Assembly: GCA_913774725.1 (NCBI GenBank)
Contig: CAJYIG010000230.1
Span: 1-7,928, forward strand
Direction of reading: 5' to 3'
Length of the DNA stretch: 7,928 nt
DNA from: an uncultured Curtobacterium sp.
Lineage (GTDB): Bacteria > Actinomycetota > Actinomycetes > Actinomycetales > Microbacteriaceae
Within the stretch, counting starts at the first letter, position 1. Each line of letters starts with the position of its first letter. This document shows, piece after piece, positions 1 to 5,605 of the stretch. The notes under the pieces are model-generated. The model saw nothing but the letters and a program-made list of their open reading frames with translations. It was not told where the DNA came from and did not search any database. The position numbers were made by a program, and so were the translations under genes.

Positions 1-109
1 CCGTCGCCCGCACCCGTCGGTACAGGTCGAACGTCATCCGCCGCCAGTCCACGGTGGCGAGCGTGCTGTGCACGCGGTCCTGGGCCCTCGGCTCCTGCGT
101 CTGGCTCAC
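1..109 (-). CDS. DUF1684-like protein, N-terminal fragment
   Basis: Only the first 36 codons are inside the window; the rest lies beyond base 1. The frame starts with GTG at 109 and stays open to the edge. The visible part is a polar leader of about 20 residues followed by DWRRMTFDLYRRVRAT. A Trp-Arg motif followed by a Leu-Tyr...Val-Arg helix is how DUF1684 proteins (PF07920, function unknown, usually 200-270 residues) begin, so I infer that family from this short stretch alone. The start is chosen because a TACGCT box ends 7 nt before it, as for neighbouring genes; no Shine-Dalgarno is seen. A GTG at codon 13 is a possible alternative start. It lies 39 bp downstream of the hypothetical gene ending at 149, on the same strand. 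Confidence 0.5.
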   Translation of the reverse strand, partial: MSQTQEPRAQDRVHSTLATVDWRRMTFDLYRRVRAT

Positions 110-116
110 GAGGACG

Positions 117-122
117 AGCGTA
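117..122 (-). promoter_or_regulatory. -10 box TACGCT, likely leaderless promoter
   Basis: TACGCT on the minus strand is followed by 7 nt and then the GTG at 109. This spacing would put the transcription start on the start codon. The box sits in the 39-bp gap after the upstream gene. I see no clear -35 element. Confidence 0.5.
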
Positions 123-148
123 CGCCCACGCCCACCGTCGAGGTGTGA

Positions 149-520
149 TCAGTCCCGCCCGAAGAGCCGGCCGATGGCGCGCCCTACCGCACTCCGCCGC
201 TTCGTCCAGCCTGCGCGGGCGAGGACGTCGTCCACCGGTCCGGTCACGTCGCTCGAGCGGAACGAGAAGGCGGTGTTCTCCCCGTCCCAGTTCTTCTGCA
301 CCACGCTCGTCGTGTACTCGCCGCTGTCGTCGACGAGCGTCACCCGGTAGCGCCACTCCGCCCGGCCCCACGCCAGCTGCGCGCCCTGCAGCCGGTGGCG
401 CCACACCGCCACGATCCGGTCGTCGTCCTTGCGGACCTCGAACGGGTGGGAACCGTCGTTCAGGGCGAGGAGCGCCTGCTCGACCTCGGCGGCGGGGCGG
501 TGCGGGGGAACGGTCGTCAC
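149..520 (-). CDS. hypothetical protein, 123 residues
   Basis: I do not recognise this family. The product is a small soluble protein with no signal peptide or membrane helix. Residues 8-25 look helical (AAEVEQALLAL). They are followed by an alternating hydrophobic/charged middle (FEVRKDDDRIVAVWRHR, WRYRVTLVDD, YTTSVVQKNW, TAFSFRSSD) that reads as several beta strands rich in Trp and Tyr. The C-terminal 20 residues are basic (WTKRRSAVGRAIGRLFGRD), so contact with nucleic acid or membrane is possible but speculative. The layout of helix, beta sheet and basic tail resembles a small alpha/beta domain. The GTG start at 520 is supported by a TAGGCT box 6 nt upstream and by the lack of a Shine-Dalgarno. 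Codon use matches its neighbours. It stands alone, with about 190 bp of non-coding DNA upstream. Confidence 0.75.
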   Translation of the reverse strand: MTTVPPHRPAAEVEQALLALNDGSHPFEVRKDDDRIVAVWRHRLQGAQLAWGRAEWRYRVTLVDDSGEYTTSVVQKNWDGENTAFSFRSSDVTGPVDDVLARAGWTKRRSAVGRAIGRLFGRD

Positions 521-526
521 GGGTGC

Positions 527-532
527 AGCCTA
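527..532 (-). promoter_or_regulatory. -10 box TAGGCT, likely leaderless promoter
   Basis: TAGGCT on the minus strand is followed by 6 nt and then the GTG start at 520. The 521-710 gap upstream holds this promoter and the hairpin at 638-660; I see nothing else in it. Confidence 0.55.
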
Positions 533-637
533 CGGACCGGGCGTCCGGTCGTGCCGGTCGACCTCGGGAGCGGAGGAGTCCGACCACGGACGGCCAGTGC
601 GGCCTGGACGATCGGTCCCGTCACCCTGATGACACCT

Positions 638-660
638 CCTCCGGGCAGCAGGACCGGAGG
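638..660 (-). terminator. hairpin downstream of the SRPBCC gene
   Basis: CCTCCGG (638-644) and CCGGAGG (654-660) form a perfect 7-bp stem with a 9-nt loop, about 50 nt past the stop of the SRPBCC gene at 711. No U-tract follows on the minus strand, so it could instead be a processing or pausing structure, or chance in GC-rich DNA. Confidence 0.3.
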
Positions 661-710
661 TCGACGGGCGCGACGTCGTGCGCCCCGATGCTCGGCAGCC
701 GCGGCGAGGA

Positions 711-1181
711 TCAGCGCCAGGACGGCGCGAGCTGCCGCATCCGGAGCGCACGCCACTGCCAGATCACCCACATGCCCGGCCAGAGCGCGGCACCGAGGAC
801 CGCGGGACGCATCCGGTAGGTCAGCCGGTCGAGCAGCAGGGTCCGACCGTCCCCGAGGTCGACGGCGGCCATCCGGTGCCGCATGGTCATCCGGCCGAAG
901 AGCCCCGAGGTACCACCCCCGTTGTCGCGCTGCACCGGGACACCGTCGACCTCGTACAGGTCGATGTCGACGTGTGTGTCGCCGCTCGGCACCACCCCGA
1001 ACGCGTCGGCGGTGATCGGGTGCGGGACGCCGGGGGTCCAGCGCTCCGGCAGCCCCTCGGGCGACCGCGACCGGTAGACGAGGAACGGCTTCGTGACGGC
1101 GACCATCACCGAGGGCGACAGCAGGGCGTCGCGGACGGCGTCGACGGGTGCGTCGAGGACGATGCGGAGACCGACGTGCAT
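711..1181 (-). CDS. SRPBCC (START-like) family protein, 156 residues
   Basis: The length and layout fit a single SRPBCC/START-like ligand-binding domain (polyketide cyclase / YndB superfamily). It opens with a strand (HVGLRIVLDAP), then a helix with PVDAVRDALLSP, the usual beta-alpha start of this fold in which the sheet wraps a hydrophobic pocket. Central strands (THVDIDLYEVDG, VQRDNGGG) and a long C-terminal amphipathic to hydrophobic helix (LGAALWPGMWVIWQWRALRMRQLAP, residues 129-153) complete it. The ligand is unknown. The helix is very Trp-rich and could also lie against a membrane. ATG at 1181 is chosen because the domain starts there, and a TAGCGT box ends 7 nt upstream; the frame is open further but upstream residues are low-complexity Arg/Ser/Pro. 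It is a single gene in a 61-bp gap arrangement behind the acetyltransferase. Confidence 0.72.
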   Translation of the reverse strand: MHVGLRIVLDAPVDAVRDALLSPSVMVAVTKPFLVYRSRSPEGLPERWTPGVPHPITADAFGVVPSGDTHVDIDLYEVDGVPVQRDNGGGTSGLFGRMTMRHRMAAVDLGDGRTLLLDRLTYRMRPAVLGAALWPGMWVIWQWRALRMRQLAPSWR

Positions 1182-1188
1182 GGCGCGG

Positions 1189-1194
1189 ACGCTA
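1189..1194 (-). promoter_or_regulatory. -10 box TAGCGT, likely leaderless promoter
   Basis: TAGCGT on the minus strand, then 7 nt, then the ATG at 1181. It helps to fix the start of the SRPBCC gene against longer open-frame alternatives. Confidence 0.55.
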
Positions 1195-1242
1195 CGCCGA
1201 GGCTCTGGACGGGTGACGCGCCGACGGGGGACGGCCGAGGCG

Positions 1243-1875
1243 TCAGGCGTGCCGGGCGGCCCGGCGGCGAGCGCCCTCGGCGCGGTCCCGGGTGCGCAGC
1301 CGCTCGGTGAGCGACAGGCGCACGGTCGGCCACTCGGCGGCGGTGATCGAGAAGACCACGGTGTCGCGGAGCGTGCCGTCGCGGCCGATCGAGTGACTGC
1401 GGAGCACACCGTCCTGCTTCGCCCCGAGCGACGCGATCGCCGCCCGCGACTGCTGGTTGTGCCAGTGGGTCCGGAACTCCACCGCGATGCAGTCCCAGGC
1501 GTCGAACGCGTGCGAGAGCAGCAGCAGCTTCGCCTCGGTGTTGATCCCGCTCCGCTGCGCGGCACGCGCCAGGAACGTGTACCCGATCTCGACGCGACGG
1601 TTGGCGGTGTCGATGTTCGCGAAGGTGGTGGCCCCGACGACCCGACCGGTCGGACGGTCGCGGATCGCGAAGGGCACCATCCGTCCCGCCGCGTGCTCGC
1701 CGAGCCGTCGGTCGATCTCGGCCTCGACGCGATCGGGAGCCGGCACCGAGGTGTACCAGGTGCGCCAGAGGTCGCCGTCCGCCACCGCCGCCCGCAGGTC
1801 GTCCGCGTGCTCGGCAGCCAGGGGCTCGAGGGTGACGCGGTCGCCGGTCAGGGTGGGGACGGTGGCGATCTCCAT
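1243..1875 (-). CDS. GNAT family N-acetyltransferase (RimJ/RimL-like)
   Basis: The product (210 residues) should transfer an acetyl group from acetyl-CoA to an amine; the substrate is unknown. It follows the Acetyltransf_3 / RimL pattern. The opening strand LTGDRVTLEPLAAEHADDL (residues 9-27) is typical, followed by GRVVGATTFANID (77-89) and the beta4 strand VEIGYTFLARAAQRSGINTEAKLLLLSHAFD (95-125), whose QRSGIN segment occupies the pyrophosphate-loop position. HWHNQQSRAAIASLGAKQDGVLRSH (137-161) is the conserved Asn-x-x-Ser-x-x-hydrophobic-x-x-x-Gly-hydrophobic element of RimL-type enzymes. The C-terminus is a basic tail. I prefer ATG at 1875 over GTG at 1881: a TAGGAT box ends 8 nt before the ATG but only 2 nt before the GTG. 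It is transcribed divergently from the ComB-like gene at 1984 across 108 bp. Confidence 0.9.
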   Translation of the reverse strand: MEIATVPTLTGDRVTLEPLAAEHADDLRAAVADGDLWRTWYTSVPAPDRVEAEIDRRLGEHAAGRMVPFAIRDRPTGRVVGATTFANIDTANRRVEIGYTFLARAAQRSGINTEAKLLLLSHAFDAWDCIAVEFRTHWHNQQSRAAIASLGAKQDGVLRSHSIGRDGTLRDTVVFSITAAEWPTVRLSLTERLRTRDRAEGARRRAARHA

Positions 1876-1883
1876 GGTCACCG

Positions 1884-1889
1884 ATCCTA
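1884..1889 (-). promoter_or_regulatory. -10 box TAGGAT, likely leaderless promoter
   Basis: TAGGAT on the minus strand lies 8 nt before the ATG at 1875. It rules against the GTG at 1881, which would start inside the expected melted region. Confidence 0.55.
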
Positions 1890-1971
1890 CGGTCGCCGGA
1901 CCGACAGCGGGGTCGGCGGACGAGCCCCGCGCAGCGCGGTCCTGTGGGGACGATCAGGTGCGGACCGCGGT

Positions 1972-1977
1972 TATCGT
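1972..1977 (+). promoter_or_regulatory. -10 box TATCGT, likely leaderless promoter
   Basis: TATCGT is followed by 6 nt and the GTG at 1984. With the box at 1884-1889 it forms a divergent promoter pair in a 108-bp region. I see no obvious shared operator between them. Confidence 0.55.
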
Positions 1978-1983
1978 GGAGCG

Positions 1984-2607
1984 GTGGCAGCACGCACCCA
2001 GGAGAAGTACCAGGTCCGGTTCGCGTGGGGGAATGCCGGTGCCGACCGCATCGCGCACGGCACGCACCTGGTGGTCTGGGCGGACGTGCTACCGGACCGG
2101 GCGCCGTCCGCCGCGCACCCGGGGCGCGGGGACGACCACGCAGCGCGCGCACGGGCCGCGGCAGCCCTGGTGCCGGACGGTCCGGAGGTGGTGCTCGGCC
2201 ACCTGGGGAACGCGGCGGCGATCGCGGAGCGGGTGACGAGCCTCCAGGCCGAGCGCGGCGACCGGTGCGTCGTCGCCGTCGTCGCCGCCGGTCGCACCAC
2301 CGGGGGCGCCGCGACCGTCGCGGACGCGGCCGGCGAGCCGAGCGACACCGCCGAGGTACCCGAGCCCGCGGTCGAGGACCTGCTCGCCGCCGGCGCGGTG
2401 GTCGACGCCCTCGTCACCGTCGGGATCGACCACACGTCGCCCGAGGCGGCCGCGGCCTGCGCGGCGTACACGGGACTCCGCCGTGCGGTGCAGCACCTCG
2501 TCAGCGCCGCCGAGGGCGCCGCGGACCTGGACCGCGAGACGGTGCACACGGCGCTCGCCGCGGGACCCGAGCTGGTCGTCCTGCGGGAATCCGGGGTCCG
2601 GGCGTAG
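1984..2607 (+). CDS. 2-phosphosulfolactate phosphatase (ComB)-like protein
   Basis: The product (207 residues) looks like a divergent ComB family member (PF04029). In methanogens ComB dephosphorylates 2-phosphosulfolactate in coenzyme M synthesis; the role in actinobacteria is not established. Family-like parts are the opening YQVRFAWGNAGADRI (9-23), the strand VVLGHLGNAAAIAERVT (69-85; ComB has a Ser-Leu-x-Asn-Ala-x-Ala-Val-Ala element here), CVVAVVAAGR (95-104), and VEDLLAAGAVVDAL (130-143), where the Glu-Asp pair is typical. A Ser-Pro-Glu-Ala segment (152-155) precedes the last helices. Odd: the place where ComB normally has Val-Asp-Val-Leu-Arg with Ser/Thr-Thr reads WADVLPDRAPSAA (32-44), so key phosphate-site residues may be missing. 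GTG at 1984 is chosen from the TATCGT box 6 nt upstream; the frame is open far upstream but overlaps the acetyltransferase on the other strand. Confidence 0.62.
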   Translation: MAARTQEKYQVRFAWGNAGADRIAHGTHLVVWADVLPDRAPSAAHPGRGDDHAARARAAAALVPDGPEVVLGHLGNAAAIAERVTSLQAERGDRCVVAVVAAGRTTGGAATVADAAGEPSDTAEVPEPAVEDLLAAGAVVDALVTVGIDHTSPEAAAACAAYTGLRRAVQHLVSAAEGAADLDRETVHTALAAGPELVVLRESGVRA

Positions 2608-2650
2608 CGTTCCGGATCGCACCAGGCGTCGCGAGGACGCCGCTGATCGC

Positions 2651-2656
2651 AAGGAG
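2651..2656 (+). promoter_or_regulatory. Shine-Dalgarno AAGGAG for the DUF427 gene
   Basis: AAGGAG ends 6 nt before the ATG at 2663. It is one of only two clear Shine-Dalgarno sites in the window and fixes the start. Confidence 0.8.
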
Positions 2657-2662
2657 CACGTC

Positions 2663-2965
2663 ATGAAGGCAGTCGTCGGCGACACCGTGATCGCGGAGGC
2701 TCCGCAGGAGGACCTCATCCAGATCGAGGGCAACTGGTACTTCCCGCCGTCGAGCGTGAAGCCGGAGTTCTTCTCGGAGAGCGACACCCAGTACCACTGC
2801 CCGTGGAAGGGCGACACGCAGTACTACACCGTCACGGTCGACGGCCAGGAGCTGCCGGACCGCGCCTGGACGTACCCGACGCCGATCCCGTCGTCGTTCG
2901 ACCGGGTCGGCAAGGACTACTCGGGGTACTACGCCTTCTGGAAGGACGTCCGCGTCGTCGACTGA
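2663..2965 (+). CDS. DUF427 domain-containing protein, 100 residues
   Basis: A short single-domain protein of the DUF427 family (PF04248, labelled NTP_transf_9 in some databases, activity not established). The visible hallmarks are the order VGDTVIAEAPQEDLIQIEGNWYFPPSSV (5-32), then FFSESDTQYHCPWKGDTQYYTV (36-57) with the characteristic Cys-Pro-x-Lys-Gly segment, and the aromatic-rich end YPTPIPSSFDRVGKDYSGYYAFWKDVRV (71-98). Length equals that of a full small family member, so it is intact. It begins 55 bp after the ComB-like gene on the same strand and may be co-transcribed with it, but it has its own strong Shine-Dalgarno. It ends 34 bp from the stop of the convergent mntH; no convincing bidirectional terminator is visible in that gap. 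Confidence 0.88.
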   Translation: MKAVVGDTVIAEAPQEDLIQIEGNWYFPPSSVKPEFFSESDTQYHCPWKGDTQYYTVTVDGQELPDRAWTYPTPIPSSFDRVGKDYSGYYAFWKDVRVVD

Positions 2966-2999
2966 CGGACCCGCGGCCCGGCCGACGGTGCCCGCCGGT

Positions 3000-4298
3000 T
3001 CAGGCGGCCCCGGTCAGGGTCAGCACCACGAGCGCCACGTTGAGGGCGACGATCACCAGCGCGATGACCCCCGCGACCACGCGGGTGGTCATCGCGTTGG
3101 CGTCTGCCCCCATGACGCTCCGCCGCGAGGTGTAGACGACGAGCGGCACGATCGCGAAGGCGATGCCGAAGCTCAGCACCACCTGGCTGAGCACGAGCAG
3201 CATCGTCGGGTCCGCGCCCACGGCGAGCAGCACCACGGCGGGCAGCAGCGTGACGAGCCGACGCACCACGAGCGGCACACGGACGTGCAGCAGCCCGTGC
3301 ATGATCTCCGCACCGGCCATGCAGCCGACCGACGTCGAGGCCAGGCCGGACGCCAGCAGGCCCACCGCGAAGAGGACGCCGACGACCGGGCCGACGTTCG
3401 CCTCGATCGCGGCCTGCGCGCCGGGGATGGTGTCGGTGCCGGCGACCCCCGGCAGCGTGGCCGCGGCGAGCACGAGCATGCAGACGTTGACACCACCCGC
3501 GACGACGAGGGCCAGGGCGACGTCCCACCGCGTCGCGACGAGCACCCGGCGACGCTCCGGGCCGGCGGGGACGTCGCCGTGGCGGTCCCGGGCCAGGGCG
3601 GAGTGCAGGTAGACCGCGTGCGGCATCACCGTCGCGCCGAGCATCGACGCGGCGAGGAGGACCGACTGCGCGCCCTCGAAGCGGGGGACCAGGCCGCTGA
3701 CCAGTTCGCCGGGGGAGACCTGCGCGAACAGCAGTCCGGCGCAGAAGCCGACCGTCAGGACCGCGAGCATCGTCGTCACCACGGCCTCGAACGTGCGGGT
3801 GCCGCGGCGGCTGTGCAGGAGCAGGATCGCCATCGACACCACGCCGGTGAGCCCGCCGCCGACGACGAGCGGCAGGCCGAACAGCAGGTGCAGCGCGAGC
3901 GCGCCGCCGATGACCTCGGCGACGTCGGTGGCAGCGGCGACGACCTCCGCCTGCACCCAGAACAGGAGTCGGGGCGTGCGCCGCATGCGGAGGCCGAGGT
4001 GTTCCGGCAGCGATCGACCGGTGACGACCCCGAGCTTCGCCGACAGGTACTGGACCACGACGGCGCTGGCGTTCGCGGCGACGAGCACCCAGAGCAGCAG
4101 GTACCCGTACTGCGCGCCGGCGGTCAGGTTCGCCGCGACGTTGCCCGGGTCGACGTAGGCGATCGCGGCGACGAACGCGGGGCCGAGCAGCGACAGGCCC
4201 GCGGCGCGGCGGCGTGGCAGACCGGGACCGGGTGCACCGGAACCGGCGTGTCCGGATCGTCCGGGGTGGGCACGTCGAGCGGCGGCGGTGTCGGTCAT
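3000..4298 (-). CDS. mntH: NRAMP divalent metal (Mn2+/Fe2+) transporter MntH
   Basis: An inner-membrane, proton-coupled importer of Mn2+ and other divalent metals (NRAMP family). The 432-residue length fits 11 membrane helices. The first helix has the signature Asp-Pro-Gly-Asn (D50-N53, in AYVDPGNVAANL), whose Asp and Asn ligate the metal. Helix 6 has A222-T-V-M225-P-H227 (ATVMPHAVYLHSAL); the Ala carbonyl and Met sulphur are the other expected ligands. ASGLASTSVGCMAGAEIMHGLL (317-337) is the usual helix-9 region. An Arg/Gly/Pro-rich, probably disordered leader of about 30 residues precedes helix 1. The ATG at 4298 is the natural start. A weak CAGGCT box lies 6 nt upstream, and an inverted-repeat array (4317-4343) overlies the expected -35 region, which suggests metal-dependent repression. 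The CGNR regulator gene lies 60 bp upstream on the same strand. Confidence 0.95.
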   Translation of the reverse strand: MTDTAAARRAHPGRSGHAGSGAPGPGLPRRRAAGLSLLGPAFVAAIAYVDPGNVAANLTAGAQYGYLLLWVLVAANASAVVVQYLSAKLGVVTGRSLPEHLGLRMRRTPRLLFWVQAEVVAAATDVAEVIGGALALHLLFGLPLVVGGGLTGVVSMAILLLHSRRGTRTFEAVVTTMLAVLTVGFCAGLLFAQVSPGELVSGLVPRFEGAQSVLLAASMLGATVMPHAVYLHSALARDRHGDVPAGPERRRVLVATRWDVALALVVAGGVNVCMLVLAAATLPGVAGTDTIPGAQAAIEANVGPVVGVLFAVGLLASGLASTSVGCMAGAEIMHGLLHVRVPLVVRRLVTLLPAVVLLAVGADPTMLLVLSQVVLSFGIAFAIVPLVVYTSRRSVMGADANAMTTRVVAGVIALVIVALNVALVVLTLTGAA

Positions 4299-4304
4299 GC
4301 CGAC

Positions 4305-4310
4305 AGCCTG
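4305..4310 (-). promoter_or_regulatory. weak -10 box CAGGCT before mntH
   Basis: CAGGCT on the minus strand is followed by 6 nt and the mntH ATG. It differs from the TAGGCT box at 527-532 by one base (C for the first T), so the promoter would be weaker. It would match the leaderless layout of the other genes. Confidence 0.35.
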
Positions 4311-4316
4311 CCAGGT

Positions 4317-4343
4317 TTCGGCGTACCGAATCCACAGATTCGG
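4317..4343 (-). promoter_or_regulatory. interlocked inverted repeats, candidate mntH operator
   Basis: On the plus strand TTCGG (4317-4321), CCGAATC (4326-4332) and GATTCGG (4337-4343) are separated by 4-nt spacers CGTA and CACA. The middle arm pairs with both neighbours, giving a 14-bp inverted repeat (5-4-5) and a perfect 18-bp one (7-4-7) that overlap. The site lies between the CGNR gene stop and the mntH start and covers the region where the mntH -35 element should be. Half-sites of the TTnGG type are in keeping with DtxR/MntR-family operators; that regulator is my inference. The 7-4-7 repeat could instead act as a terminator hairpin for the CGNR gene, although no U-tract follows. Confidence 0.5.
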
Positions 4344-4358
4344 GATGGGGAAGTTCGC

Positions 4359-5060
4359 TCAGGCTGCGGCGCGCCGAGCCCGGTGCGCCCGCACCTTCGC
4401 CCGGTTGCCGCACCGCTGCATGGAGCACCACCGCCGGGTACCGCCACGTGAGGAGTCGTAGAACACGAGCCCGCAGTCGTCGGCCGAGCAGCGGCTCAGG
4501 CGGGTCGGCTGTCCGTCGGCGGCGACGTCGTCGAAGCCGACCTCGGTGAAGAGCGCCACGGCGTCCCGCGCCACGCTCGACAGGGCCTGGGCGAGGCGGA
4601 CCCGGTTCGCGCCCGCTCGGCGTCGACCCCCGGGCAGGCTCGGGGGCACGTCCGGCAGCGCCGCGAACAGGTTCACGGTGTCGATGTCGTCCGGCGCCGG
4701 TCGTGTGCGGCCGGTCCCCGCGCGGAGTCCGACGGCGACGGCGGTCCGGGCAGCGGCGTCCGACGACCCGACCGGGGCCGGGGCCGCGGCGACGGCCAGT
4801 CGACCGATCGCGGAACGCAGGGCGCGGGCGTCCTGCAGCTCCCGTGCCGTGGCGCCGACGTCGATCGGTTCGGTGTGGTCGCCCAGCCACTCGTCCAGGT
4901 CGGCCGGCGTCACGAGGAGCTCCCCGAGCCGGGCGCGCGGGCGTCGGCCGTCGGGATCGTCCGCGAAGCCACCGGTGTGGGCGAAGTCGAGCGCGATCCG
5001 GCCGGCGTCGAAGAACCACGACGACCCGCTGTCCGTCCGGATGTGCTGCCCCGTGTGCAT
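4359..5060 (-). CDS. CGNR zinc-finger / ABATE domain transcriptional regulator
   Basis: A 233-residue probable transcriptional regulator. The C-terminal part (188-230) is a CGNR zinc finger (PF11706): C191 and C196 in RCSADDCGLVFYD, then C212 and C217 in RRWCSMQRCGNRAKVRAHR. The Cys-Gly-Asn-Arg motif (217-220) and the basic helix after it should contact DNA. The N-terminal region has the GRIALDFAHTGG opening (20-31) of the ABATE domain (PF07336), a putative stress-induced ligand-binding module. Between them is an Ala/Pro-rich linker. All four zinc ligands are present and the length is usual for the family. ATG at 5060 is supported by a TAGCCT box ending 6 nt upstream. It lies 60 bp upstream of mntH and 47 bp downstream of the SprT-like gene, all on one strand, so read-through is possible. 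Its target is unknown; autoregulation or control of mntH is only a guess. Confidence 0.9.
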   Translation of the reverse strand: MHTGQHIRTDSGSSWFFDAGRIALDFAHTGGFADDPDGRRPRARLGELLVTPADLDEWLGDHTEPIDVGATARELQDARALRSAIGRLAVAAAPAPVGSSDAAARTAVAVGLRAGTGRTRPAPDDIDTVNLFAALPDVPPSLPGGRRRAGANRVRLAQALSSVARDAVALFTEVGFDDVAADGQPTRLSRCSADDCGLVFYDSSRGGTRRWCSMQRCGNRAKVRAHRARRAAA

Positions 5061-5066
5061 CCGTCC

Positions 5067-5072
5067 AGGCTA
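5067..5072 (-). promoter_or_regulatory. -10 box TAGCCT, likely leaderless promoter
   Basis: TAGCCT on the minus strand is followed by 6 nt and the ATG at 5060. It sits in the 47-bp gap after the SprT-like gene and gives the CGNR gene its own promoter. Confidence 0.55.
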
Positions 5073-5107
5073 ACGGCTCCCCGGCGCGCCTCCACGTGGC
5101 GGATCGA

Positions 5108-5605
5108 TCATGCGGTAGCCGCGCGACGCTCCCACGAGATGAGGTTGCGGCCGTCGAAGCGCCGCGAACACCGGGCACACGCCAGCGGTCGGGTGGGCGT
5201 GCGGTAGCGGAAGTGCTCGTGGCCCGCCGGGCAGGTGCCGACCCAGGGTGCGAGCTCGGACGCGACCGGCCCGTCGTACAGACGGGACCCGGTGTAGCCG
5301 ATGCTCGCGGCGGTGCGACGCCACACGGGGCCGTGCCCGGCGCGGGGACCGGCGAGCGCGTGGGCGACCTCGTGCAGCAGGACCTGGTCGACGTCCTCCT
5401 CCGACACCCTGCTGGCGATGTGCCGGCTCACCGTGATGCGTCGACGGCCGAAGTCGCACTGGCCGGCGCGGGTCTTCGCGTGGTCGAACGCGAAGGTCCA
5501 CCCGCCCGGACCGAGGTGTGCTGCCAGGAGCTGCTCGGCCCGTGAACGGACCCACTCCGGAGTCGGACCGGAAGCAGCCGCGGACGCAGACTGCGCCGTC
5601 GTCAC
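5108..5605 (-). CDS. SprT-like zinc metalloprotein
   Basis: A 165-residue SprT/SPRTN-type protein (SprT-like domain, PF10263). The zinc-metalloprotease motif is H78-E79-V-A-H82 in VDQVLLHEVAHALAG, with a third ligand H91 in GHGPVW, as in the family. Upstream, TFAFDHAKTRAGQCDFGRRRITVSRHIA (37-64) is the usual sheet with a Cys-x-Phe/Tyr element. A C-terminal zinc ribbon is visible: C125 in TCPAGHEHF and C143-x-x-C146. Eukaryotic relatives cleave DNA-protein crosslinks; the bacterial role is less clear. The GTG start at 5605 overlaps the TPR gene stop in a GTGA quartet, which indicates translational coupling and no separate promoter. The first 13 residues are Ala/Ser-rich and disordered. It is intact and shares codon style with its neighbours. 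Confidence 0.9.
   Translation of the reverse strand: MTTAQSASAAASGPTPEWVRSRAEQLLAAHLGPGGWTFAFDHAKTRAGQCDFGRRRITVSRHIASRVSEEDVDQVLLHEVAHALAGPRAGHGPVWRRTAASIGYTGSRLYDGPVASELAPWVGTCPAGHEHFRYRTPTRPLACARCSRRFDGRNLISWERRAATA

Noticed and set aside
1182..1565. Upstream extension of the SRPBCC frame
   Set aside because: It overlaps the acetyltransferase gene in another frame and encodes Arg/Ser/Pro-rich sequence; the domain and the -10 box support ATG 1181.
1093..1983. Upstream extension of the ComB-like frame
   Set aside because: It overlaps the acetyltransferase on the opposite strand, and family similarity begins only after the GTG at 1984.
2966..2999. Bidirectional terminator between the DUF427 gene and mntH
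   Set aside because: Only short five-base GC pairings are visible and there is no T-run on either strand.
2988..4451. A 487-codon open frame on the plus strand opposite mntH
   Set aside because: It is antisense to a clear NRAMP gene; its His/Arg/Asp/Gln-rich composition is the mirror of membrane-helix codons.
2929..5178. A 749-codon open frame on the minus strand covering mntH and the CGNR gene
   Set aside because: It runs in another frame over two well-recognised genes and is low-complexity Arg/Gly/Pro/Ala, typical of spurious open frames in GC-rich DNA.
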